Origin: Agriotes lineatus | Taxonomy: Eukaryota; Arthropoda; Insecta; Coleoptera; Elateridae | Length of the DNA: 64,000 nucleotides | Direction of reading: 5' to 3' | NCBI GenBank assembly: GCA_940337035.1 | Contig: CALNHX010003632.1 | Span: forward strand, 81,240-145,239 | Shown: piece by piece, positions 46,540-55,679 of the stretch | How positions within the stretch are numbered: position 1 is the stretch's first letter | Layout: every line of letters starts with the position of its first letter | Translations under genes and position numbers: made by a program | Notes under the pieces: generated by a model | Told to the model about the DNA's origin: nothing | The model's database searches: none | The model's input: only the letters and a program-made list of their open reading frames with translations

Positions 46540-47719
46540 TTTCGCTGATTCGAGACTTCCATTCTTGTCGGTTTTGAGCTACCCGAATCGCCGACTGGAG
46601 AGGTTGACTAAGCACCTTCTTAGTAATATCTGACCAACGTTGGGGAGATCTTCCTCGTCTTATTTTTCCGTTGGATTTGCCCAAGATGACATTTTTCTCC
46701 AGACTGTCGGTTCGGCGCGCTATGTGGCCCAGAAAACGTAGAATGCGTTCGTTTACTATTGATGCGAGCCGAAGTGATGGTTGTATCTATTCTAATACCG
46801 AATCGTTTGTACGCCGTGCAGTCCATGGGATACGCAGCATACGGCGCCAGCAGTACATCTCGAACGCGTCTATTCTTTTGCGATCAGCTTCCCGAACCGT
46901 TCACGTTTCTGCGACATAAAGGAAAATAGGAAACACTAAGGTGTTAACTAATCGTACCTTAGTTTCTTTGCGGATGTTCCTGTCTGAACAGATTTTAATG
47001 AGTTGGGTCATGGCGATCCTGCCAAGTTGTATCCTGCGTCTGATCTCTTGCGAACAGTCTCCATGGTTATTTATTACGGAGCCCAAATATATTATATCTT
47101 GGACCACCTCACATGCTCCAATCTGTTGTATTATCGGATGGTTCTTATTTTCCCTATCTACTATGGGGATCTTCGTTTTCCGATAGTTTATTTGGAGCCC
47201 ATACTCGTTACTTACTTGTTCGAGTCTTTGCAGCAACATTTCGAGTTGGTTGGCGCTTTCTGCAACAAGTGTTGTATCGCCTGCAAATCTTAAATTGGAG
47301 ATTTTATGTCCTCCAAGCACTGCACCTCCTTCCCATTCCTCAAGACCTAGTCTCATAACTTTTTCGGTGTACGCGTTGAAAAGCATACGGGAGAGGATAC
47401 ATCCCTGTCGTACACCCTTCATGATTGCGCATTGTTCCGATACTACACCGTTTACTGGCTTTGGTATCGCTATATAGGCGACGGACAAGTTCTATCAAGT
47501 GCAGTGGAACTCCCATGTTAGTAAGTGTGACGCACAGTTTTCTCCAATTAACATTTTCGAAGGCCTTACTGTAATCTACGAAGCACAGATAGAGTGGGGT
47601 GTAATACTCTCGGGCTTTCTCGATCAGTTGTCTGACGTTCAAGATCTGTTCTCTTGTGCCTTGTCCCTTGACAAAGCCAGCCTGTTCTGGTGCAATTTGC
47701 CAGGATATATTGCGATGGT
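46540..47719 (-). pseudogene. RTE-like LINE H (RT palm to C-terminus), broken, catalytic D lost
   Basis: From the assembly gap downward: LIEKAREYYTPLYLCFVDYS, KAFENVNW, then after a frameshift KGVRQGCILSRMLFNAYTEK, ISNLRFAGDTTLVAES, YLGSVINNHGDCSQEIRRRI and KVRLVNTLVFPIFLYVAET, followed by HTSARIN-like remnants and KSNGKIRRGRSPQRW to near 46,540. The catalytic F/Y-A-D-D box reads FAGD, so the first aspartate is replaced by glycine. The N-terminal half is cut off by the gap. It shares its C-terminal signature with the fragment at 24,236-24,560. Confidence 0.85.
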
Positions 47720-47742
47720 NNNNNNNNNNNNNNNNNNNNNNN
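47720..47742. other. Assembly gap (23 N)
   Basis: A run of 23 unknown bases. The sequence on the far side does not continue the LINE H reading frame, so the true gap size is unknown. Confidence 0.98.
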
Positions 47743-48689
47743 TATGAATCATAACAGCCTTAGATGTCTTAAAATCCTAGCTCTACGAGCTCGCAACTCA
47801 AAGGATTTTCTGCGGCAGTTTTGATACTCATAACATTCCTAGATATGTTAATAGCTATTTTAGACCGGAGCAGGCAATGATTTAAATCTATTAATAGTTA
47901 GTATTAAATTTTGTTAAATTTGGACAGGCTGTTATTATGCCAGATGTTGAATAATAGGTTATGTAGATAGTAGTATGTTGCCAAATATACCTTCAGGATT
48001 AGTAGTAGTAGGAGTAGTAGTATTTTCGGGGAGACTCATGTCTGACAAGTAGGCGTTCATAGGCCCTTTTTGCCAACCCCGTGGACAAGGTCTAGGCATG
48101 CAGAGTACCAGGTACCTTAATCCTACTTAGAATTTTGCCGAGACTAAGGAGATCCAACCTTAGCAAGAGATTTTTTACATGCTACACATCGTAGTAACAT
48201 GGGACCCATGGCTTTACATTGCTTTTGAATAATGGCATTCTGTAGGGGTTTCCATCCGCATTTTTTAAAATTTTATTCAGGATTAGTGCTGTAAGTAAAA
48301 TAACAGAATCTAGTTTTTTTAGCAATATTAATTCAGTTATCAATGTCAAATTACAAAATATAAGTAAACTTTAGCTACCAAAACTCGAAGCAAATTTCTA
48401 CTAAAACTAAAGTACAAATTTTAAAAAGTTTCAAACACGATTGGCTGTTATGTCAGAGGTTAGTGACATTCTTCTTCTTGAAGTTGCATACCTCCAACAT
48501 CGTTGCATCTGATCTCCTATACATGTTTCAAGTTGATGTTTCTTTGTAATTGCAGGTACATTGGCTACAAAATTTTAGGGCAAAGTAGTTATCGAAATTT
48601 TTGTTTCGGTATACGATGAAACACAGATTTATATTTAGATCATATATTTAGACAAGACCTGCAACAACCTATTTGGCAATATAATTTGA
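47743..48689. other. Unassigned, with one dispersed repeat
   Basis: 48,083-48,244 is related to the reverse complement of 28,586-28,697 (CCTACTTAGAATTTTG, CCCATGGCTTTACAT). An AGTAGTAGGAGTAGTAG tract is at about 48,002-48,022. The last part may belong to the DDE transposase relic that follows. Confidence 0.45.
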
Positions 48690-49560
48690 AAATGTTTTCT
48701 CTGAACAAACTATTTACACAATCGAAGGATATTTTTGGATATGAAGATGGTAAAACGACGCTGTTTAAAATTATTAGATAGATACAAGTACAAACAAATA
48801 ACTGGACGGAACGTTTTATGTAAACAGAATTACGTTGTTGCAACTAGAGAACGTTCTGACAAAACTTTCAGTCGCAAATCTTACGTTCGTGTATTTAGAC
48901 GAAAGATGGATATATCAAAATGGATCCATGGAATCAGATTTTCAAAGCAATCCTTCCAAAATTAGAAGTGGGGGAGGAGGGCAATTACAGTTTTACATAT
49001 GGGGTCTTGTTTCGGCTTTTTAGAAGGGCGTGGAATCTTACTTAATTCTCGTAACCACAACGATTATCATAAAATAATGAAGGAGAAAAATTTTCTAAAT
49101 TATGTCATGTATAAACTTATTCAATACAATGCGCCGTATCATTCGGTGCAATTGGATAGATATTTTACATTTTTTGCAAGAAAAATCAAATGTAAGAATG
49201 GCTGATTAATCATAATATCAAATTTCAGGGCAAAATTCCGAAAAGCAGCATTGGAACTTAATAATACCCAATAGAAACGGTTTGGGGATATTGTAAAATT
49301 TATCATAAGAAACACCTGCATTTTCAACCTTTTTCCAAATGACAATATTGCTACTTTATGGCGCGAGAGTCTTTAAAAATATACGGCGAAGATGTGGCAA
49401 CATTTTTGTGATCATTGTGACAAACTATTTTGGATGATTGGAATAAAAATATGGGAAATCTTTGGGTAAAAAATATTCCTCCATTTATTATTGCATTGGA
49501 GGAATCATAATCCGAGAATGACAGTGATTTTGATGATAAAATAATAGAGGTGGCGTAAGG
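48690..49560 (+). pseudogene. Decayed DDE transposase (Tc1/IS630-like fold)
   Basis: Frame pieces in order: LTFVYLDERWIYQNGSMES (first catalytic D in the strand-1 YLDE motif), SGGGGQLQFYIWGLVSAF, NDYHKIMKEKNFLNYVMY, then IQYNAPYHSVQLDR, where a D.NAPYHS-type motif holds the second carboxylate in intact relatives and here reads YNAPYHS. A C-terminal PPFIIALEES segment and an acidic END(S)DFDD tail follow near 49,480-49,550. At least three frameshifts or stops are present. Upstream HTH sequence is not recognisable. Matching terminal repeats were not found. Confidence 0.6.
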
Positions 49561-49683
49561 GGTACACAGCTTGAAAATGCTTGCTAAATACGATGTATTC
49601 TAAAGAAATTACATAAGGGTTGGTCATGGAATATAAAAGTAATGTTCAAGCTGTCATCACTGTTTTGTTATTGTAAGTTTATA

Positions 49684-49959
49684 CCGGGTGTCTTAAAATG
49701 AATTACATCTAGTATGCTTTAAATTTCCCATAATGCAATCTAAAATTTTACTTGAAATTGGCAATACTGTAAGTCTATGTCGAATTTGAGGCTATCAGGT
49801 TATGTTTTGCGTCAGTTTGTGTCAAAACTGACGCATAATCTAACCTGCTAACGTCGAATTTGACATAGACTTACAGTATTGCCAATTTGAAGTAAAGGTT
49901 TGGATTGCATTATGTGAAATTCAAAGCATACTAGATGTAATTCATTTTAAGACACTCGG
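49684..49959. mobile_element. 276-bp foldback MITE with TA target site
   Basis: The outer arms pair CCGGGTGTCTTAAAATGAAT with the complement at the other end, flanked by TA (49,682-49,683 and 49,960-49,961). The core (about 49,768-49,885) is the same GTCTATGTC.AATTTGAGG palindrome as in the element at 22,368, but the outer arms are different sequences. Non-coding. Confidence 0.85.
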
Positions 49960-49963
49960 TATT

Positions 49964-50060
49964 ATACGCTGATATCGTAATTGAAAATTCTAAAGATTGG
50001 TGTCTCTAAAGCTTGCTGTTGACATTAGTTTTATTTTCGATGACCAACTCTTTAGTAATT
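49964..50060 (+). repeat. Dispersed repeat, second copy of 2,640-2,755
   Basis: Shares CTAAAGCTTGCTGTTGACAT and GACCAACTC with the first copy. It is sandwiched between two MITEs. Confidence 0.6.
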
Positions 50061-50070
50061 TGTACAACTA

Positions 50071-50256
50071 ACGGGTGTTCATAAACAGTCGTCATCCCAG
50101 TAGGTTTTGACTTCAAAAACGTATGTCTATTAAAATTGAGAAAAAATGCACTATGACAGTACTCAATGACGTTTCATTGTGTTGCACGAATTAATCAAAG
50201 ATATAACATTTTGTTTTTCAGAGTAACTGGGATGACGACTGTTTATGAACACCCGT
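50071..50256. mobile_element. 186-bp MITE with 30-bp perfect TIRs and TA target site
   Basis: Ends ACGGGTGTTCATAAACAGTC (30-bp arms, 50,071-50,100 and 50,227-50,256) are flanked by CTA on the left and TAG on the right, that is a TA duplication. This is the typical form of a mariner-type MITE. Non-coding. Confidence 0.85.
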
Positions 50257-50600
50257 TAGTTTTGAAAGTTATACTTTTTTTCATGAATTTGCAGTTTGAT
50301 TAACTCGGGCTTCGACCTCGTTAATCAAGAAAATGAATGAAAAAAAAGGAACTTTCAAAGCGTGTTCTACACGTAGTTTTTTTGCATAGTGATCTCTTGC
50401 AACTCGAAATTTAGTCGAAAAGGACTCGGAATTTACAACTGTCAAATTGGCATTTCAATAAAATAGTTTAAAAAGTGTACTTTTTTCACGATTTTGTGTT
50501 AAAAAAGTGGTACTTTAAGCCATAATACCACAAGTGGTATGAATATCACCGATTACTAATCATACCGCGAGTTGTATTTAGTGAGCGAATACAATGAATT
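50257..50600. other. AT-rich stretch with short palindromes
   Basis: ATACCACAAGTGGTAT (50,525-50,540) is a perfect palindrome related to the ATACCACAA start of R1. No gene is seen. Confidence 0.4.
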
Positions 50601-50644
50601 ATGTTGGTGGCACTGTAAGTCTATGTCAAATTTGAGGTTAGCAA
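50601..50644 (+). repeat. Half of the palindromic MITE core
   Basis: TTGGTGGCACTGTAAGTCTA and GTCAAATTTGAGGTTAGCA match one arm of the core in 22,368-22,601. The complementary arm is absent. Confidence 0.65.
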
Positions 50645-51245
50645 CAGACCACAATAAGCTGATACAAATGTTTGTTTTGTATCACCGCTGTGGTACAAAT
50701 GTATCCAAGGGTTTTTATGCTTCCAATTGGTTTAAAAAGGGTCACGTGATTAATGAATTGTATTCTCAAGGGTAATACCACAAAAGGTGAAAATTTTTTG
50801 AGATTTTTTTTAGTTTACATGCAAATTATTATGTTTAAATTTCGTGAAAGCTGAACTGCGTTAAAAATTCCGCGACACCGCAGGTCGAGTGGAATTTGAG
50901 CAGTTTTTGTTGAGAGAAATTTGCAATAATTTGCATGTTAAAGAAAAAAAAATCTCTTAAAAATGTCACCTTGAGTGGTATTTGGAGAGATTATTCAACA
51001 ATATAGGTATATGACTTTTACCGTGTTTGACAGCACGCATTTTTAACGTTGTCCACCATTAATTCAATTCAATACTGGAGCTTCTAACACGATTATTATG
51101 AGTTTTTAGAAAGACGCCGATTTGAAAACTTTGACGTTTTGGCGAAATGTCAGACAAAGGCTACTCACTAAACTGAAATCATTGAAACCAATCGCGCGCG
51201 CGTGAAAACACTGCCACATTAGGTGTTTTCAAAGCGGAATGGGAC

Positions 51246-51383
51246 GTTTCGCCGTCGCCTTTTCGCCGTCGCCATTTCGCCGTCGCCGTTTTGCCGTCGC
51301 CGTTTCGCCGTTGCCATTTCGCCGTCGCCGTTTCGCCGTCGCCTTTTCGCCGTCGCCATTTCGCCGTCGCCATTTCGCAGTAG
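51246..51383 (+). repeat. 14-bp minisatellite, left terminus of the FB-like element
   Basis: Nine consecutive 14-bp units of the form (A/G/T)TTTCGCCGTCGCC plus a degenerate tenth. Its inverted counterpart is at 52,499-52,597. Arginine- and serine-rich open frames across it are artefacts of the GC-rich period. Confidence 0.9.
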
Positions 51384-51784
51384 ACTATTTTACATTTGCG
51401 ACTTAAAAAAAACACTTTTTCACTTATCTATATCTAAGCAAAACATGGAATCAAAATTTTACATGTTTTAAATGATACATGTTCGAAATCTTTAATAGCT
51501 TTAAAATATTATTCACATTTATTTCCCATTAGGAGGACGTTAAAGGTTATTAAAGTTCCACTTCTTATATGCATTAAACCGTCTGATTAGTTGTTGATGG
51601 TAATGAGCATACTTGTTACTTTTTGCTAATCCTTTTATCATGCACATGGTGGTCATTATAATGATTTGGTTTAGAAAATTCCCTTTAAGGTAGTATGGCC
51701 GTTATGATGATTTTAGTGATCTGCTCTTTTTTCAAACTTTACATTTTTATTGTGTATTTTATTTTATTTTTTTTTAATTTTATA

Positions 51785-52125
51785 CCGTGCTCCGCCAACA
51801 GCCGTTAGTGTGAGGTAGGTGATTTTCCAGTTGAATACTTCTGAAATGGGTTTCTTTTCTTTTTTCTTCTATTTTTTAATTAACTCCTATTTGAAATAGA
51901 ACACCCACATCCGGGATATTATTACATTTTTGAATTCAGCTTAAACTTTTAGAGAAAATTTATCTCTTCAACTAACGCTCTATTTTGTACCGTTTTTGTA
52001 GAATTTGTGATTTTTAAAAATTTGTGACAAATGCTTAAAAATTAAAAATCAATTTTTTGGCTAATTATAAGATCACTGTAAAAGGAAGTTGCGTGAGTGT
52101 ATCACACCAGATTTTTTAACTCAAC
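51785..52125 (-). repeat. Dispersed repeat family A, copy 3 (reverse orientation)
   Basis: The reverse complement aligns with 4,771-5,080 (TTACAGTGATCTTATAATTA, TAGAGCGTTAG, GGTGTTCTATTT). It sits inside the FB-like element, so it was either captured by it or inserted there. Confidence 0.7.
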
Positions 52126-52498
52126 TTCAACATCTGACATCTCGCTTATTATACGTTTTCGATATAAGTTGATTAACGTTTTCCGCTTTATTTTGAAGTG
52201 TTCTGTGTATTACTAAAGTTTCCCGAAATAAATTTGAACCACCCTGTATATATGTGACTTTACAATTTAAATATTACTGTATACTTGCTGTTTAAGTACA
52301 ATAGAAATTATTAAACTTATTATGCATTTTCTTCCGGCAACGGAGTACAATTATATTATTAAGTTAACAAAGATGATAGTTTATAAGCAAACAAATTAAT
52401 GTCCAAATAAATAAAGTGAAGGTTGCATTACATTAAAGTATAAAAATAAATTAAAGTATAATTATTTGGCAGCACGGTCTTTGTTCCGCTTTCAAGTT

Positions 52499-52597
52499 GA
52501 CGGCGAAATGGTCGACGGCGAAACGGCGACGGCGAAGTGGTCGGAGGCGAAGTGGCGACGGCGAAATGGCAGACGGCGAAATGGCGACGGCGAAATG
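52499..52597 (-). repeat. 14-bp minisatellite, right terminus of the FB-like element
   Basis: Units of GGCGACGGCGAAAT with more length and base variation (GGTCGACGGCGAAA, GGTCGGAGGCGAAG) than the left array. Orientation is opposite to the left array. Confidence 0.88.
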
Positions 52598-52693
52598 TCC
52601 TAGACCCTTTTCAAAGGCAGTCAATTTTGATTGGCCATTTCTGACAAATTGAACAATTGTTATTGGTTCGTTCATTATAGTGTTGAATAATCA

Positions 52694-53270
52694 AGGGTAA
52701 TACCACAAAAGGTGAAAATTATCTAAAAAAATTTTGCTTTGAGTGGTATTTGGAAATATTATTCAACAATATGAGTAGATGACTTTTACCGTGTTCGACA
52801 GCACACATTTTTAACGTTTTCCACTATTAATGCAATACTGGAGCTTCTAACACGATTATTATGAGTTTTTAGCGTCGTTCCGCTGATTTGCAAATTTTAC
52901 TTTGACGTTTTGGTGAACCGTCAGTCAAAGGCTACTCACTAAATAGAAATAATTGAAACCAATAGGGCTCGCGTGAAAACACTGTGACATTAGGGGCCGG
53001 TTGCAGAAAGCAATGTTAAGTCTGGTGTTAGCTAACGCGACGTCAAAGTGAACAAAAACGAATCAAATCTCAAATGCTTATGGTAACTAATACATTAGTA
53101 AACAAAATTTGATGCGATTTTGTTCACTTTGACGCGACGTTAGCTAACACCAGACTTAACATTGCTTTCTGCAACCGGCCCTAGGAGTTTTCAAAGACAG
53201 TCAATTTTGATTGGCCGTTTCTGACAAATTGAACAATTTTCATTGGTTTGTTCATTATGGTGTTAAATAA
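52694..53270. mobile_element. Repeat R1, copy 3, with MITE
   Basis: Directly follows copy 2 head to tail. TCA flanks both ends (52,691-52,693 and 53,271-53,273). It lacks most of the first palindrome that copies 1 and 2 have (GTGAAAATT jumps to TTTTGCTTTGAGTGG) but keeps the TTATTCAACA and TAACACGATTATTATGAG part. It holds the 188-bp MITE at the same position as copy 1. Confidence 0.7.
52994..53181 (-). mobile_element. 188-bp Harbinger-like MITE, copy 3 (inside R1, inverted)
   Basis: Same ends as copies 1 and 2, but the asymmetric loop reads as the reverse complement (GGTAACTAATACATTAGT). TAG flanks it (52,991-52,993 and 53,182-53,184), one base out of register with the TTA of copy 1 at the same host position. 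Confidence 0.85.
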
Positions 53271-53273
53271 TCA

Positions 53274-54099
53274 ATACTATTTTTCGTTCGTTAGTCCTAC
53301 TGTAATACACATCAGGCAGACAGAAGAAAAAAAAATTCGTTAAATTTGATGTAGATGTAGTAGTTGTTGGTTTTGCTTACATACAATACATGGAAGAATT
53401 TCGAAAAATAGTTATTGCGATTTAATATTTTGATGTGATTAGATTACTTTTATTCGAATTACGGGAAGCAACTGATATCTTTATTATAAACCTTGAAAAA
53501 TAATTGTGATAAATCGAATTTTGAAGCTCGTAATAATATATTTAGAAGTTTTTCTTTCTGCTTACATTTTCAGTAACGTTAATTTCAAGTAGTTGCATGT
53601 ACTTATGTTCCTTTACCTGTAGTATGATAACATACTAACACAAAAAGAAATCAAAACCGCAATACTTGAAAATAGTAATCTAATTTCTACTTTCGATAAT
53701 GAATGCAAAAACAAGAGCACATATGCCAAATTCAAATTTTAATTAATTTCATAGACCATATCAAAGACAAAATGGTTTTGACTAGCAACAGTTTATTCTG
53801 CTTTGAGCCATAAATTCAAAATAGTCATAATTTGACATTAACTGATCAGTCAACTTCACAAAAGAAGAAGGCATATTTACCTGGCTTCCTAGTGTGCAAA
53901 AATCGGGGAAATAAATATTAGTATGTAGCTTCGAATTTGCAAATTTTCTTGGCACTTTCAACAAGTTTGAAATAAAGCATCTAAGGAATGCGCTGGTAAG
54001 GTGGTTAGCCCTGATGAAAACATCAATCAACACGCGCAAGTATAGAACGCGGTTAAAAATATCGAAAAGGAAAACAGTGAGTCATCATCTGAACGAGAA
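53274..54099. other. Unassigned; one 85-codon minus frame
   Basis: The minus frame 53,782-54,039 (IRANHLTSAFLRCFISNLLK, FPDFCTLGSQVNMPSSF) is not obviously low-complexity and could be a piece of a transposon ORF. I do not recognise it, and no flanking coding sequence or splice sites support it. Confidence 0.25.
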
Positions 54100-54625
54100 C
54101 AATGGCCAGGACTGGCGTTGCATAAATCCGATGCAGAAGGACGATGATCGGCAATCGGCACCAGGTGACCGCTCGGTGAAGCTGGTGGCCAGCACACAGT
54201 ACACACCAGATAGTGTGCTAGCACGTGACAGGCATAAGTTAGGCGGGCGGCCGCGGCATTCCGCAGCGCTGCCTGTCACAGGACTTCTTTGTGGAGCCGC
54301 TCGCCAGGCGACTCCTCTGCTATCTGACTTGAGCTTTAGTGCTTTCTCTCCTGCTCCTGCTCCTACGTTAACGAGGGGCCGTTTCTACACGCATTCTTCT
54401 ATCTGTTCCGTTAATTAATTATTGCTGATTGGATTGCACTATTGGTCTTTAAATAGCTGGTTAACAACGCTCGTATACGAGCGGTGCGCGCTCGAGCCTT
54501 TTTAGGGAGATTGCCATTTTTATAACTTTTACTGGTGTCGCTGGATGTAGCAAAAAATAAAGCAATCAGAGCAATCGCAACCCATTCGGAATCGTTCTGG
54601 TGTCCTTATCGTTTGGTAGTGGAGA
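54100..54625 (+). other. GC-rich LTR-like segment
   Basis: The block contains TTTAAATAG at 54,451 (TATA-like), a GC-rich leader, AAAAATAAAGCAATC at about 54,554 (AATAAA polyadenylation signal) and then CCTTATCGTT followed by TGGTAGTGGAGATGC at about 54,613. This order (TATA, AATAAA, then TGG starting a primer-binding-site-like stretch) fits the 3' part of an LTR. No second copy is in the window and the 5' boundary is not defined. Confidence 0.35.
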
Positions 54626-55043
54626 TGCATTCAACTCGGCAACCACCATTAGCGAAATGCTACAAAATAGTAACTGTTGATATATATCACTACAATTTAT
54701 TGTAAACATTCTTGCATTTTGGTTGACTACTACAGTTAGCTTTGGTAATAATTGTATGTTTTGTCTATTTCTGTTTTAATTTTTAATATAGATACTTGAT
54801 CTTTCTTAAGGAGACTGTTACAATGGCTAAATTTTTATGCGTATTCGTTAGAAAATTAGTTCGGTCGTGTTCGTCAACACAATTAAACACTACAAATGTC
54901 ATAAGGAGTAAACTGCGAGACTGTAACTGTTGTACGCGCGCACTGTTTTTCAGATGACATAGTCGTCAAGACAAGTTGTTTGTGTGAGCAAGGGCTTCAG
55001 GATAAATAATAAACATTGCAGATACCTCCTATTAAACAAAGAT
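54626..55043. other. Unassigned stretch
   Basis: No gene or repeat recognised. Confidence 0.35.
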
Positions 55044-55149
55044 CATTCCCGTAAAATGTGCGTAAAATTAGTGTTACGATAGCGTCACGCTAAAATCAAA
55101 TGTTTCGATTTTAGCGTAACGCTATCGTAACGCTATTTTAACGAGAATG
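55044..55149. mobile_element. About 105-bp hairpin MITE
   Basis: GTTACGATAGCGTCACGCTA at 55,073 pairs with the arm at 55,107-55,131 over 25 bp with one mismatch and a 9-bp loop. Outer flanks CATTCCCGTAAAAT and TTTTAACGAGAATG also pair. Non-coding. Confidence 0.65.
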
Positions 55150-55356
55150 TGTGCAAAAACTCCCTAATGTCTGAGAACGATAACCCTTAACGTTATTATT
55201 TAATGAGAAATTAAAACGAGCGAAATACATCGAAATGATCGAACTGATATGGCACACATCACTAGGTAACCAATTTGTTATTTGTCAAATCAAATGTCAT
55301 AACATTCTACACGTAAGACTAATTTTGATTGTTTTATAGAAAGGAGTAGGTAAGTA

Positions 55357-55559
55357 TTTTTTTCGTACACTAGCATTGAAAGAGCTACTTTGCCGTACAA
55401 TTTATTAATCAGAAAGTTGCGCTTTGCGGTATTCGTACGGCAAAGTAGTATTTTAGTTACAACACATATAATATTACATTACATTAATATTACTCTACTT
55501 ATTTGCTATATACGAGGATAAATTTAGTATTCCGTTTTGTATGCTAGTGTACGAAAAAA
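55357..55559. mobile_element. About 203-bp inverted-repeat MITE
   Basis: Ends TTTTTTCGTACACTAGCAT and ATGCTAGTGTACGAAAAAA are perfect inverted repeats. An inner pair ACTTTGCCGTAC and GTACGGCAAAGT lies near 55,391 and 55,438. Non-coding. Confidence 0.7.
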
Positions 55560-55577
55560 TATTGTACGAAACTCGTA

Positions 55578-55672
55578 TGAAAGTGGCTTTTCCATACTCG
55601 TCTCGAAATTCCGGACTCGGCCTAACGGCCTCTTCCGGAAACATCTCACTCGTACTGAAAAGCTCCACTTTC
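55578..55672. repeat. Hairpin repeat
   Basis: GAAAGTGGCTTTTCCATACT pairs with ACTGAAAAGCTCCACTTTC around a GGCCTAACGGCC stem. It is possibly the end of a further foldback element. Confidence 0.5.
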
Positions 55673-55679
55673 TATACTT

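Larger units (their letters stand above)
51235..52607. mobile_element. 1,373-bp Foldback/MULE-like element with minisatellite termini
   Basis: Flanked by the 9-bp direct repeat TTTTCAAAG (51,226-51,234 and 52,608-52,616), and the R1 paralogues show the uninterrupted site. The ends (GGAATGGGACGTTTCGCC and the complement of GGCGAAATGTCCTAGACC) are imperfect TIRs. Immediately inside each end lie 14-bp GCCGTCGCC(N)TTTC repeats in opposite orientations. Long, tandemly repetitive TIRs and a 9-bp duplication are the signature of Foldback (FB) elements of the Mutator-like superfamily. The interior has no transposase and includes a copy of family A. Confidence 0.8.
50769..52690. mobile_element. Repeat R1, copy 2, interrupted by a Foldback-like element
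   Basis: Starts AGGGTAATACCACAAAAGG after TCA (50,766-50,768) and ends TGTTGAATAA before TCA (52,691-52,693). The element at 51,235-52,607 splits it. At the site where copies 1 and 3 carry the 188-bp MITE (ACATTAG), this copy reads straight through (ACATTAGGTGTTTTC), giving an empty site. It also contains the TTATTCAACA segment missing from copy 1. The right end abuts copy 3 directly, with one shared TCA. Confidence 0.75.

Noticed and set aside
47743..48082. Continuation of LINE H beyond the gap
   Set aside because: The sequence after the N run shows no RT motifs in any frame, so continuity cannot be claimed.
51179..51471. R/S-rich open frames on both strands
   Set aside because: They are produced by the 14-bp GC-rich minisatellite of the FB-like element.
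53782..54039. 85-codon minus frame that looks protein-like
   Set aside because: No homologue recognised, no flanking coding DNA or splice sites. Kept only as an unassigned note.
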